Assembly (NCBI GenBank): GCA_033085395.1
Contig: JANQBS010000030.1
Location: forward strand, 1-64,000
From: Xanthoparmelia taractica
Lineage: Eukaryota; Ascomycota; Lecanoromycetes; Lecanorales; Parmeliaceae
Direction of reading: 5' to 3'
DNA length: 64,000 nucleotides
The translations under genes were made by a program, and so were the position numbers. This document shows, in pieces, positions 20,833-32,649 of the stretch. The notes beneath the pieces are model-generated. The model did no database searches. It was given only the letters and a program-made list of their open reading frames with translations, and was not told where the DNA came from. The first letter of the stretch is position 1. Each line of letters opens with the position of its first letter.

Positions 20833-22458
20833 TTACAGATCCTCAGACGCTCTGCCATGGTCGATCCTCGGCCTCCCGGTCTTCCCTCTTGGCTGCAGGC
20901 CAGGCGCATAAGCAATCCAATCGCCATATTTCGTATCGGGCTTCCCAACTTTGTCTCCTCCCTCACCATCCCCGGTCTGAAGATCTTCATTTGAAGTATC
21001 GTTTCCTTCTCCACCGTGGGAGACCTGGACTGCGAAGCGATCACGCTGATCGCCAGATGCCTCTTTCGGATTCCTTGATGTATTTTCATCTGTGTTGCCA
21101 AAGCGTCGATCGAATAGCTTGAGCACGCCCATTACGGAGGCGGCTTCGATGTCAAAGGCTGTCGTTGCAGAGGGGACGGTGGAGAGGCGAGGTATCCATG
21201 TATTTAATTCAGATGTTGCTCGGTCGAAGCCAGGGTGGCGGCTTAGCACTGTAAAGGCGTCTGCGCAATTGAGGGTGGAGCCTTGGGTCGTTGCCTGGTC
21301 AGTGGTATTTCTTGTTGTGTGGATCGGTGGATTGAGATTCAGAGGTTTGGCGGCAGCGAGGGATTTGCAGAAGAGTGTGCTGGTTGAGTTGGAGCGGCAT
21401 TGGGAGCAGGTTCCTGGGCCGTTGATGCAGGGGTTTGAGGTGCTGGTGTTGGTTGTCATTGCTAATTCTGGCGGTGTGGGCAAGGTCGATGCGGGAGGCC
21501 TGAGAGAGCGGTCTGGGCGCTCTTTAGATAGCTCAGCACAGAGGCAGGTTGTGCCATCTGAACAGAAGCCGCAAGGGTCTGGCAGTGCCGTTGCTGCTAT
21601 GATGGATGAGGTCGAGGCGGAGCTTGTGAGGACTGGAGGGCGCCGGGTGGAGAACTGCGCTGTGAAGTCGATCTCCAAGCTGGGATCAGGGTTTGATAGT
21701 CGATGGCGTTTATTTTCTGAATCAGACTGGGGCGAATGCGGACGTTTGAATGTTGGAGAGTCTGGTTCAGCAACCACACCGTCCATCTTGAACGCCTCCT
21801 CTATGCACTCGCACCTTGTCTCCACGCTGCATTTGCCACAGCCCACATCACTAAGCTCTGTCGCTGTAATATCATCTGGGATCCCAGGTGTGGGTTCCGC
21901 CATGTATCTATTATGTATAGATCGCCTTGGTGGCAACGCAACAGCCTCTATCCCATTTGTCATACCCTTCCTTAGTATTTCAATCTCCATCTCAGCACTC
22001 TGCCGTAATTGGCTTTCTTTCCCGTAAGCGTCTTCTTTCTCACTGTATTTCCCCTGCCAGTATTTAAGCTCCTCAATACAATCCTTGAGACTGTGCTCCA
22101 ATTGCTTGACGCGGGCCATTAACTTGTTCTGCTCCTTCTGATCTTCCTCCTTTTTTGCCTTCATTTGATCCTCCAACTCACTGACCTTGGCTGCCCGTCT
22201 TTCTCTAAAGGCGCGCTGAGCCTCTCTGTTTTGAGCTTTCCGTTTGGTAGGTGGGGTATCAGCTGCTGGTTTTCGACCAGGCTTGGGTTTTGGCGGAAGA
22301 ACCCATTCTTTATTCATGGATATCGCGGGATAGTAAGTTGTGCCTGGCATAGTTGCTAAGGGTTTGTTGGTGGAGGTTGATGAGGATAGGGGGAGGATGT
22401 GCGGGGAAGTGTTTGCCATTGCTACGGGAGCGGATATGGGGTTGACGATGGGTGGCAT
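20833..22458 (-). CDS. hapX: HapX, bZIP iron regulator of the CCAAT-binding complex
   Basis: A single uninterrupted frame of 541 aa starts at the ATG at 22458. Residues 50-64 (KEWVLPPKPKPGRKP) are the HAP4-like motif that docks on the CCAAT-binding complex. Residues 72-92 form a bZIP basic region (KRKAQNREAQRAFRERR), and heptads follow to about 150 with an extended coiled coil. Three cysteine-rich clusters are present: CGKCSVETRCEC (207-218), CGFCSDGTTCLC (296-307) and the CSQC...FC group (344-364). These bind Fe-S and report iron state. The conserved C-terminal block CADAFTVLSRHPGFD lies at about 398-412. In Aspergillus and relatives HapX represses iron-consuming genes and activates siderophore genes when iron is scarce, and activates vacuolar iron storage when iron is in excess. 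A GATA-type SreA site lies upstream (see 22590). Confidence 0.95.
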   Translation of the reverse strand: MPPIVNPISAPVAMANTSPHILPLSSSTSTNKPLATMPGTTYYPAISMNKEWVLPPKPKPGRKPAADTPPTKRKAQNREAQRAFRERRAAKVSELEDQMKAKKEEDQKEQNKLMARVKQLEHSLKDCIEELKYWQGKYSEKEDAYGKESQLRQSAEMEIEILRKGMTNGIEAVALPPRRSIHNRYMAEPTPGIPDDITATELSDVGCGKCSVETRCECIEEAFKMDGVVAEPDSPTFKRPHSPQSDSENKRHRLSNPDPSLEIDFTAQFSTRRPPVLTSSASTSSIIAATALPDPCGFCSDGTTCLCAELSKERPDRSLRPPASTLPTPPELAMTTNTSTSNPCINGPGTCSQCRSNSTSTLFCKSLAAAKPLNLNPPIHTTRNTTDQATTQGSTLNCADAFTVLSRHPGFDRATSELNTWIPRLSTVPSATTAFDIEAASVMGVLKLFDRRFGNTDENTSRNPKEASGDQRDRFAVQVSHGGEGNDTSNEDLQTGDGEGGDKVGKPDTKYGDWIAYAPGLQPRGKTGRPRIDHGRASEDL

Positions 22459-22589
22459 ATGGTAATGATGTGTTTTTGAGAATGGTGCTCTATCTACTAG
22501 GTTGGCCCACGACAGTCACTCTGACGGTAAATATGCATAGAGGTTGGAGGTTGGCTCTTGTCGAGGATGATGAGGAATTTTATCATCAG

Positions 22590-22598
22590 ATCTGATAA
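22590..22598 (+). promoter_or_regulatory. SreA-type GATA site in the hapX promoter
   Basis: ATCTGATAA at 22590-22598 is an exact match to ATCWGATAA, the site bound by the iron-sensing GATA repressor SreA. It lies about 130 bp upstream of the hapX ATG. A near-match in the opposite orientation (TTATCATCAGAT, 22580-22591) overlaps it, making a partial palindrome. In Aspergillus SreA represses hapX in iron-replete cells; the same control here is inferred. Confidence 0.7.
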
Positions 22599-22917
22599 TA
22601 CGAACGGGGTTAGTCCTTCAAAGCTAGCGTATCCGATATCGCGTCTTCCCCGTTACAGATTCCATTCACCCACTTTTGTGAGGCTCAAAGGCGCAATAAA
22701 TTCATGTACAAGGTAACTCTATCTAAAGCGCGAGATGACCCATTCACATTTGGAATACCCTCGCTCGATGACCATGTACATTGTAGACTTTCGACGCCGG
22801 GTCCGACTGGAAAGCAGCCGTGCAGAATATTGAGCCTGTATAAACACCTACTTCGTTCCAGCGACCTTCTCCTGGTCCGGTCGAAATTCGTTGTACCATC
22901 TATCCACTACCTTCTGA

Positions 22918-23627
22918 CTTAGCGCTACGCCAGTGATATTCCTGATCCGCCTTCCAGTCCTTGGTGATGAAGTCCACAAATTCATCACCACTCAGCGCCG
23001 AGCTGCTCTTCTCCTTCTTGTTATCATCTGGGTCCGCCCTCTCTCTGTGCAAGTCAATCGCTACCGTTGATGGTGCGATTTCGATTGCCTTGATTTAGGT
23101 ATCCTTAAGCTGTGTCCGCAGGGTCATGCGCCAGAAGTGCATCCATGCATTTGTATCATTGTAGACTGTGTTGATGACGCTTGCTTGAATACAGCCAAGG
23201 ACATTGGAAAAGCCGACAATGATGGCACCATTAGGGTTCGACTTGAAGTGGTGGAGGAAAGCGATAGCCAGCTGCATGGGTCCTCTGATGCTGATGTTGA
23301 TTTCTCGGGGGGGTTTCGCCAGATTAAAAGCTGTTGATGCCCAGAGATCTTTGGACACTGGCGTTGTTATCAAACAGTCGACTTCTGGGTGTTCTCTCAC
23401 AAGCTATTTAACGAAGTCGGCAATGGCGGATATGTCTCCAGTATCAAGGGTATAATATGGTGTAGAGTGGCCCATCTCTTTGGCAGCTTTTGGAAGCTTC
23501 GACTCTGTTCGCCCCACACTTATGAGCTTCTTGCCTTGAGAGATCAACGATTCTGAGATTGCTCATCCTAGACCGTTACTTCCGCCTGTCACGATTGCAC
23601 ACTTGAATGCGACATTTTTGGGTGTCA
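22918..23627 (-). pseudogene. Decayed short-chain dehydrogenase/reductase (SDR)
   Basis: The minus strand from the ATG at 23627 reads as one SDR of about 235 codons in a single frame, interrupted by at least three stops: TGA after TGGSNGLG, TAG after ADFVK and TAA after LRTQLKDT. Recognisable parts are the cofactor-binding TGGSNGLG, LISQGKKLISVGRTESKL, LTDTGD-like YTLDTGD, REHPEVDCLI (where NNAG should follow, it reads TTPV), AIIVGFSNVLG and the active-site region. There the YxxxK motif reads YNDTN, so the catalytic lysine is lost. The C-terminal ALSGDEFVDFITKDWKAD is typical of the family. Decay is by point changes rather than frameshifts, compatible with old RIP or simple drift. Confidence 0.8.
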
Positions 23628-25834
23628 TGATAATCAATCTCGGGAATTAGTAATGCTCAAGAAGTGACAAAGTCTTAGAAAATGTTGAAGCTCGAGAAAA
23701 GTCGATCTTCTATGATCTCAAAAGAAGAATGACTTGCGAAAGGCTCATCTTGTAAATTCTGTCGCTTGTAGACCGAAAGTCTACAATGACTTGTCCACCC
23801 TAAATCATCGAGAAAAAGCAACCCTGCAATCCTGCTTTCTTCCTCGATCGATGCGACGACGACCAGATGGAAGAATTTGACATTGACATTGCTGGTAGCA
23901 TTGATAAGGTCGAAGGAGAATGCGTTTGAGTAGGGCACAAATCAGTGACCACCTTACTCTGAGTAGCGGCTTAGATTCGATGGTTGTCATTCTGCTCGAC
24001 ATGACTTGCCATGTCTTCCTGCCCAGAGGTCGACATTGGATTCTGGCAAATACCGCTTGGAAGCGGTGATATTTGCTGAAGAGTCAAAGTGATGACCATG
24101 ACCCTGCTAAAGAGTTTCGTGAGGGTTGTAGCGACCGTTCCGGGCCGTGGTGACATTGTTCTCCACCGACCACTATTCGAGACGTAGTATGGCTGTAGGG
24201 CTATTCCACGGACAAGATCTAGCCTTGCCCTTCAAAATGATTTGGAATGCATGAATGCGGTCATCTTTGCAGATAGTAGCTTCGGAGGGACAAGATTTTT
24301 GCTAGGACAAATAAACGATTCAGCTGAGTATGGACGTGGACATGAGAGCGTGCGGCGAGATGGGTCCCAATGGTGGGGTTAGTAGTCATGTGTCAGAATC
24401 GATGGTGCTGTAAAAGGCCTCTTTGCACTGTCATAGCGTGGGTCATTCTGTTGCCTCTCTGGGGAGACTCGGGTTTCACCAAAAGTCAGCACGGCAATGT
24501 GAATGTCATTATCACCACCGAGCTACAGCGATCAAGGAATCTTGTTCCAGTTGCGCAGATAAGAGCACTGGAGCTGGCTGACGATGAGTAGGGCACCGGC
24601 CTATCAAATTGTCTGCTTTGTATTTTACCGTGTGCATGTATTGATTGCAACCTCGGCGCGAATATAAAGAGAAAGCGCGGAGAATTTCTTGATAAAAGAT
24701 TGGTACCTCCGTCGGATATTGATTTGGAGATTAGATAGCTGCCTGTTAAGGAGGTCGTCAAATCGGGATTGGATGAGAGAAGATCTTACTGTTGTACTTG
24801 GGGGGGTCGGACCTGCATATAATACGACGGCGGAACTCGGGGAAATCGGGGGCATGCATAAAAATCTCCTGGGGAAATGATAAGACAAACTCGACCTCAT
24901 CAACATCAACATCAACATCAACATCATTTCACGAGCCTTGATCATAGCATCACCCATTCTACTCCCATCGACTTGGGCAAATATTCTCTTGGAACGACAT
25001 GATGATAGTAGTAGGCATGTGGAATTACCCCGCCAAAAGCCCAGGTACGCTCTCGAGTCCAGCCTTCCTCTTTGGTCATCATGGTCGCAGTCGCATTTGT
25101 TCGGATGCTCGACATTATATTATTATTACCGTCGCTGAGGTGAGATTCGAAGAAGATTCTGAAATTGGGCACAAGGGATCATCTATTTCTGAGTTCTGGC
25201 CATCTGGGGGACGGATTGCCTTCGCCCCAAGGTATGTTGGTTGCCCCTCGCGAAATCTGACGATCCTGTCTGAGGGCTAATCACAGTGCCGCAATCGCAA
25301 CGGTGTTACTTCTAGGCATGGCAAATTTATAAACCACTTCCACGGCTTTCTCACTGCATTACACGCCTTCCACTTTGGTTCGCGATGTTACTGTCGCTTA
25401 CTCGAAACCTGACCTTTTTTGACAGGGACCTTTTCTACATGAAAATATCCGAGTCTGAGCGGACAAGGGGAGCTCTCGGTGGCAGATGGAAGAATGCCAA
25501 GTAATAGGCTCCCGACTAGCAGTGGCTTGGTGAGGAACGGGATCCCAAGTCAAACCGGGATATTGAGATTCGGCTGTCGTGATTGGTAGGTTTACCATCT
25601 TTTCTCATCTCTGTTTCAGGGGGGCAACACGGTCTACTCGGTTCTCGGTCTTGTTGGAGTTGTAAGGCGTCGTAATCTTTTGTTGTTATTCCACCTGATT
25701 ATGATTCCCACCATATTAAAATTCCCGCTTTCCTTCTCTTTCGCTCTCATCAATCCCATAGTAGTCTCCCTCATGTCTCTACGTATACCCAGTCACTCGT
25801 TTCAATTCTTTCATACAACTCATCCGCCACCGTC
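23628..25834. other. Spacer without a recognised gene
   Basis: There are only frames under 115 codons on both strands, without family motifs. An (ATCAAC)n microsatellite is at 24899-24926. The last part is the promoter of the DUF3431 gene: CT-rich leader 25730-25834 with the ATG at 25835. A relic in 23675-24160 (minus) cannot be excluded but is not recognised. Confidence 0.4.
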
Positions 25835-26770
25835 ATGATACCTCTGCTCAGTTCTCCCGTGGCCCGCTCCGGTCTTGCCATTCTGTCATTCATTGTCTTT
25901 GTCCATGTATGGCTTCTCCCTGTTTCTCTGCAGCACCAGAAAGAGCCGCAGTTTGAGTTGGTCATTTCTCACTACAATGAAAATTTGTTCAAGGTGAAGG
26001 AATGGGTAGCCGCAGTGCGCGAGATGCCATTCGTCAAAGAGCTCGGCTCAACCGTCACCGTATACACCAAGAATAAACACGCCAACCTCGATCAGATCAA
26101 AGAGGTCTTGGATGCGGCAGAAGTCATTCGCCTTCCGAATGTCGGCAGGGAGCAAGGAACGTACATGCACCACATCAACAAGACCTACGACCACATATAT
26201 CCCTACACCATGTTCAGTCAAGCCGCCATCACCGGTCTCAACGACACCGGCAACGCCTCCCGTCCTTTCGCAGACTGGCTCGACCAGTCTCTCCGCTACA
26301 AATTCACCAACGAAACCAAGTTTTTCAACCTTCAACATGGCGGCAAGCCCATCTTTTGCGCCTGCGGTAGATGCCCAACCGGCCACTTCCCCCTCCTTCC
26401 TCAACTCCAAGCTCTCTTCGACAATAAAATCTGCGACTCCACCGAGAAACAGTCCATCTCTTGGCTCGGGCAGTTCATCGTAGCCAGAGAGAAAGTGATT
26501 GCGAGACCAAGGTGGATATATGAATACATAGGCAGTCTGGTGGATGCGCCCAAGGGTCACTGGATACATCAAGAGCAAGAACCGGCGTCGTTGAGAGAGG
26601 CGCTTGGCGAGAGCCTGCCCGACAATCCTCTTTTTGGACATACGGTGGAGAGGATATGGCCGACGCTGTTCAACTGCAGTAATGAACCGGAGATGCAGGG
26701 GTGCATGGGGAGCTGGAGCCCGACGCCTGGAAAGAAGGAGGAACGCAAGCTCGGAGAACAGTCTATATGA
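25835..26770 (+). CDS. DUF3431 type II membrane protein (putative glycosyltransferase-like)
   Basis: A single exon of 311 aa from the ATG at 25835. Residues 10-32 form a signal anchor (ARSGLAILSFIVFVHVWLLPV). The DUF3431 domain follows: ELVISHYNENLFKVKEW (the VVSRYNED-like opening), TVYTKNK, LPNVGREQGTYMHHI, YPYTMFSQA and a cysteine cluster CACGRCP. The C-terminal region has WLGQFIVAREKVIARPRWIYE, also typical. The family is common in ascomycetes, and its opening and NxGRE motif recall nucleotide-sugar-using enzymes, but no activity is established. Predicted location is Golgi/ER lumen, with N-glycosylation sequons such as NKT and NET. The end of the frame is Lys/Glu-rich. Confidence 0.85.
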   Translation: MIPLLSSPVARSGLAILSFIVFVHVWLLPVSLQHQKEPQFELVISHYNENLFKVKEWVAAVREMPFVKELGSTVTVYTKNKHANLDQIKEVLDAAEVIRLPNVGREQGTYMHHINKTYDHIYPYTMFSQAAITGLNDTGNASRPFADWLDQSLRYKFTNETKFFNLQHGGKPIFCACGRCPTGHFPLLPQLQALFDNKICDSTEKQSISWLGQFIVAREKVIARPRWIYEYIGSLVDAPKGHWIHQEQEPASLREALGESLPDNPLFGHTVERIWPTLFNCSNEPEMQGCMGSWSPTPGKKEERKLGEQSI

Positions 26771-29700
26771 GAAAGGCATCTACTACGCTGATGTATTGAC
26801 GAGACAACGATCGATAATGCCCAGGCCGCAGCCCTTCGTGCCCAAGATGCTGGAAATCCTGGCCCCTTTCACTCTGAAGGCCGAGTTCGCACCATCGACA
26901 CCCAGGACTTCAAGGCGGAAGTAAGAGTCAGGCATCTGATTGGTCACTGAAGCTGGACCGCTGTACAGCCAACGGCCAAGCGCCATCCGCGCCCTTGCCC
27001 TCCCGTTGCGCGATCCACGGGCTCGAAGTAACAGATGTTTTCTGCGGGCTCAAGCTAATCGATGTTGCCATGACGTAGGCAGGTAGCTGAGGGATCGCCA
27101 CCTTGTGAGAGGCCCCCGACCGAGACGTGCATGGATATATATGACTAACGTCATATCCATGCTGTATATAGCACTGTTAGAGCTGTACATATCCAAGTAT
27201 TTATATCCATAATTATGAAAGAAGATAGATGGACTCGCATACCGCGCAATTTATCAGCAATTCTGTGTTTTTTTGCAAGCTCAGAATCCGTAATATAGCA
27301 TGTGGAATTCTGTATGGAGGTGGACCACAACCTGCACACGCCACCCCCCTATCACCCTAGCTATGTGCCTAAGGTAGGTAAGGTATCTTAGTTCATATAT
27401 AAGGTCCCGTCCTGTGAGTTACCTTAGAGCCTTGGGGCCATCACTAAGGTAGTGCTGTGCACTACGAAGTAGTATGTTGGAAATTCCGCACTAGAACTAC
27501 CTTTACACAGCCCTATCGCTTATACATAGGTACCTTATTCCTGATATCCAGTACCCTTGGCCAACAAACAAACCATCCATCCATCCATCCGTCACTACAC
27601 CATTGCAAGCAACAGTTACATCCCATTCCATACAGAACAAGCTAATAGCTACTAGCATCAACGCCAACTCTCTCTCACACTTCTTTCTTTCTTTCTTTCT
27701 TTCCTTCTTTAAACATAGATAACTATAGAAGAGAAGAGAAGAGAGGCATTGACCTTGAGCTGTAAACCAAGTTCGTTCTTCTATCAGTTCACCCGCGTTT
27801 TTGGAATATGTATGTATTAGAATGGATCAAGGTGCCTTATCTTGACGACTCCCCAATCCCACCCCCTCGGCGTAGCGAAGGCATAGACTAAACGCTTTTT
27901 CGTTCACAAACCCCCTCCTTCTTTCTTTGTCTCTGTCTTGGCTTACCTTGGCTACTACCTTATCTTATCTTCCCTTCCCTTTTTCAACGTAGTATAAGGA
28001 AAGCAAGCTAGGCCAGACCATACTCGCATCTCATTCCCATTTCTCATTCCCATTCCTCCTCCATCTTAATCTCATAACAGATCTTTGTGCCAAGTACGTA
28101 AGTAAGTAAGGTAGATACTCTATTGAATCCTCTTCATGTATTATCAGTTAGAAGGGAGAGGAGGGAGAGGGGGGTTTTCGCTTTGGGGTGAAAGAGTTTG
28201 GGAGTTGAGAGTTGAGAGTTGAGATTTGAGATTCGAGATGAGATGGGGAAAGGAAAGAAAAGGATAGAAGGGGTTGGTGTTGGGGATAGGGATGGGGATG
28301 GTATAAGGTAGGTAGTGGAGATGAAGAGAGGTAGGGGAGGAGAGGAGAGGTGAGGTGGGGGTCTTTTATGTGATTGATTCTTTCATTTGTTCACGTTGGT
28401 CTGCTGGAAAATGAATAAGCTAGGAAGCGTCAAATCCTTTTAACCCCCCGTTCGAAGTCCGACTAACCGACGAAAAGATCGTAATCTCTCTTCCTCTCTC
28501 CCTCCCTTCTTCTTTCATTCTCTCTTCCTTTCACGAGCACGTACTTAATTTCGTTCCATACCGTTTGATATCGTCCCATACCATACCATACCATACAATT
28601 AAAATCCTAGCAGAAATAATAGCAATTCGATTCTTTTCTTTATAAGTTAAATGTAATATACATGGGAATTGAAGGCAGATTATATTATATTGATAAATAT
28701 CTGCCTATGAGATACCAGGGCGTGGTGCGATTATCGTGATGTACCGATTGCGATCGATAACTATCCGTTTAATCCAGGAGGATACACGATTCGCGAGGAT
28801 GATGCTATATATGTCGTTATTCGGATCATGTTGGGGGGGGGGGTGAGGGGGCGCTCGTAGGGGAGTGCGGGTCAGGGATTGGGATTATTATTTTTATTGT
28901 GTTTGTGGTGGGGGGGGATGCTGGTATCGATTTCTTCGGTTGAGGATAGTGTCTTATAAGTGTACTTGTAGGACTGCTGAGTTCGTTGAAAGGCAGGAGC
29001 AAGGCTTTGGCGAGGTGAATCGATATAAAATCAAAGGGAAGGAAGAATAATTTATTTTGCCCCTCCCCCACAGACTAAAAGGTACAAGCGAGCTTGAGGA
29101 AAAGCCCGCTACCCACCAGTAACCATGGACTCTATAGAGAGCTGGCAGGTCTATTTATTCCCTCCCTAGTCAAACTCCGACGAAACGGCGAGCGCAGTAA
29201 ATTGTCCAGACCTATCCTCGTTTTTCTTTCCCCTCAAAAACCAAGAAACATATGTAATCAAGCCAAGCACAAAAGTCCATCAAGACAGTCATTGGGGGAG
29301 AATCATCGCGTACCATTCCTTTCCTTACCTTCCTCAAAAACGCTACTTACAAAGCAACCCACAAAACAACCACCCAATCATATCTCCAATACCCAGCACC
29401 AAACTCAATAATCCGGAAAAAGACACTGCGTGCTTGGAGGATGCCATGAAGAAACTTATACTCCACCCCACCCCCAATTCCTTCAAAATTCAACGCTGTG
29501 ATAGGAGGAAGATCCGGGATTGGGAGATCTGCCGGGGAAATTGGGGCATCAACCTATTCCTTGCTACTTACTTACATACCTACCTACCCACCTACCCACC
29601 TGCCCACCTACCTACCTACCAACCTACCTACCTACCTACCTACCTACCTCCATTCTCAACCCGAGTGGGACTGACAGCTTTCGCTATGTAATCCAACTCG

Positions 29701-30390
29701 CTTCCTTTCCTTCTGTACCCCTCCCCCACAAAATCCTCGCTTCCTCGCTTGACTGTCTATCTGTCATCAGAAGCACGAAGGGATTTTTTTCCGCAAGGTC
29801 ACAGCTAGGTACTCTTTCTTCTCCTGCGGTTCTCTATATATTTCATGCTGGAGAGAGGGAGAGAGGGTTCCAAAGGCTAGATGGAGATTAGGTGGATGTG
29901 TTCTGGATGATTGGACGAATGGATGGGTCGGGTCGGGGGGACTTGGTTGTGATTTGGGTTGGGATGGGGGTATGGGGGTATGGGTGTGTAATTTGGGATA
30001 TTGGGATGGAAAGGTGGGGGGAGGCCGCTTTGAGGGACGAAGTCGTTTCTAGAGGTGTGATATTGAGATGAAAGAGGGGGGGGGTGTGAGAGACGAATTC
30101 GGTATTTGAATAGTGGCAAGGAGATGATCATTGGTGATAGCTCAGGTCATGATGTTTGAACTTTACGACCGGGTCGCCGGAGATGCTGGGTTTGTGGATA
30201 GAGAATCGAACTCAAGACGTTGACGGGAAGTGACAGGGAGGGATATTACCAGTCATTCCAATGTGAGCCTTCCACAGGCATTGCGCGTTACTTCAGTGCT
30301 CCTGCGGTACCTGTTGTACCTATAGACTGGACATTTAATTATCCAAGCGCACTAAGTTTTGGGTTGTTCTAACCATTAGATACCACAGCA
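26771..30390. repeat. Long microsatellite-rich spacer between convergent genes
   Basis: No gene is recognised in 3.6 kb. Features are CATC repeats at 27569-27590, TTTC repeats at 27681-27705, CT-rich sequence 27640-28080, G/purine-rich 28130-28350, CATAC repeats near 28570-28600, G-runs at 28831-28842 and 28908-28917, C-rich sequence 29100-29400, CTAC repeats 29576-29650 and G-rich 29900-30090. Polypyrimidine and polypurine blocks alternate. Frames in the C-rich parts translate to Pro/Ser/Thr/Leu low complexity and are not credible proteins. A long non-coding transcript or extended UTRs are possible but not shown. Confidence 0.7.
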
Positions 30391-31970
30391 TCATGCCACC
30401 GCCGCTCGACCCTCTCTCACATTCGTGATCCCAGACACGGACGTCGCATTCGGCACAAGCTGGAGCATAGGTTGCGACGTCGAATTCTCCAGCAGTGCAT
30501 CGCTCCCCCCAGGCATTCTGTTCCAAATAACGATTGGTTCAAGCCACGGATAAATGGGCCTACCGGTTTCGAAAAGCAAAGAGCGGACGATTTTGGGTAC
30601 GGGCCCCGGAGGAAGGGCGGTGGGGCCAGTCATTTGGTACGCGGCGAGTCCTGCAACCTAGAGTGTCCTTGTCAAGATGATGCGCAGATTGGACAGGTGG
30701 TGCTTACCATTGCAGCGGCAAACGAGGTACCGCTTCTGTACGTTAATCCTGGCGATGAGGGTCCGTTGGCACAGACGACGCTCTCCCCCGGCGCCCACAG
30801 GATCCGCGCCGAATCCGCTGCGCCCTGCGAGAAAAGCGCAATGGTCCCGTCTATCTTTACGGCCCCGGCGACTATCAGGGGGAAATCCTCGTCCAGGCCC
30901 CACATTGCTGGAACGGTGTCCAATAACAAAGTGCGTGCAGCATCGTTGCCGGCTCCCGTCACCACGACCACATCCTGCGCAAACAGCTCCTTGATGATCT
31001 CCTTCACCGACCACCAATTCTTCGGCAATCCATACCTAGCGTATGTCTTTATCGACGTTGCGGGATAGAGGACTACGGCTCTGCCCTGGCGTTTCTTCTC
31101 GATGATATCGTCCAAAGCCGCTGCGAAAGCAAAGTTGACGTCGGCTACCGTGGGTAAGGACTTCATCACGACCAAACGGGAATTCTTGGAAACACCCGTC
31201 TTCCAGCCAGCGGCTTTGGATGCTACGCAGGATCCGTGGCCCGCTAGGTTGTCATCTGTCGTACTCCGAGATACACCGTAAGCATAGTGCCACTCGTTGG
31301 GGTCTGGCGGCCACGGCATTGATTTGAACTCCTAGAGCTGTGTTAGGAATGGAAAGAGCGGGTAGTGAAGATTGGATACTGACAGCGTTATCCTGATTGA
31401 TTCCGTTATCTATGATATAAATATATGTGTCTACCCCCCTAGCAATGTCGTAAACGTACGCTGGCATTTTGCCAAAGCCGGGAATTCGTTTGCGCGCCGG
31501 CCAAGACACGATGTCTAAATCCTGAGGCGCGTCTCGTTGACTTCGATCAGGGAAATTGAGAGGTGGATTCGCTTTACTTAACCGCATACCACCAGCAGTC
31601 GTAAAGGCAGAGGCATTCGCTAAGACTTCTTCGGTGTTCTTAGCTATTATTCTATTCTCAATCACGGCGTCCACCTAGAAGCTGTTATTGCGATCATGAA
31701 ACAGTTTTGCGACTGGATACGCACTCCTGGGATACGCAAAACAGCCCCCTTTTGACTCTCGATGGCTTGGATGAACCAGAATTCTGTAGTTTGTCTGGTT
31801 TGACTCCAGTAGACTCGTACTTTGCTCTCGCCAAGCAATCTGACAAGTGCAGTGTTGATCTGCGAGCATGCTGATACGTCCTTCCTGTCTGCGGGATAGA
31901 CAACATACTCAACCAAGCCATGGGCAAAGTGGAGAATTCCGATAACGAGTAAGAAAATGGCCGCAGCCAT
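30391..31970 (-). CDS. Secreted subtilisin-like serine protease (S8)
   Basis: Four exons, 31970-31725, 31674-31384, 31331-30708 and 30657-30391 (introns 50-52 bp, GT-AG, all phase 0), give 475 aa. The N-terminus is a signal peptide (MAAAIFLLVIGILHFAHG). A propeptide-like stretch of about 140 residues follows. The S8 triad is visible: Asp171 in YIYIIDNGIN, His211 in GHGSCVASKAAG and Ser382 in YRSGTSFAAAMVAGL, with the oxyanion Asn308 in VVTGAGN. The last splice joins FAAAM to VAGLAAYQ and restores the conserved serine-site helix, which supports the model. The propeptide is shorter and less typical than in proteinase K, so the subfamily is uncertain. Likely role is extracellular protein breakdown. 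Confidence 0.85.
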
Positions 31971-32649
31971 GACTCCACGCTAACGTCTCTTGAGATGGAA
32001 TTCCACTACTATACGCAACAAATTCCTGCGACTTTGTGTGACACCATACTCATCAGCCATTCGACTGTTGGGAGGAGAGCTAAAGAGGAGAAAGTTAAAG
32101 CAGAGCCCGGCCGTGTCGAAGAGGCCTCGCAGGACTTTAAATGTTCTTTGGTATCCCGCATCAATCATCCGCACAAGTCTTTGCGCAAGCGGCTGGGGAA
32201 GCGGCACAATCCGCGCCTTTGGGCCCGTGTTCCTGCAGTGGCATAGTCGCGTAAATCGGTAGCATGAGGGTTTGATCGCATTTGCAAAAGAGTACAATCT
32301 TCTCTGGGGCCGAGCCACCTCTTTCTTCCGCAACGGGCTGTAAGCCCGGAAATTGGAGTAGATTCCTTGACTTCATGGTCAATGTAGTTGTGATAGAAGT
32401 TCGCACCATCTCTGCTGAAAATGATATCGGATGAACTGGGTGATGAGAACAGCCGTACTAGTGATCTATTGTAGGTCAAAAATCTTGGTAAGTGCGAGAC
32501 GAGAACCTGTCACAGCGGAGAGCCCGTCTAATGCATCCACAAATTTTGCAAGCCCCAAGGCGCAATCGACTCACGATAGCACGGATGCCTGTTAGTTGAA
32601 TCCACAGTCTGGATTCCGGGAAGAAGCTTGACGGAATTGTGCAACACCG
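31971..32649. other. Spacer with overlapping orphan frames
   Basis: Both strands have frames of 80-117 codons (minus strand 31980-32479), but none has a recognisable motif, and candidate splice joins do not give a known family. It may be a decayed gene or the S8 promoter only. Confidence 0.35.

Noticed and set aside
21092..22027. 311-codon plus-strand frame
   Set aside because: It is the antisense shadow of hapX, whose motifs are unambiguous.
30472..31068. 198-codon plus-strand frame
   Set aside because: It is the antisense of the S8 protease exons.
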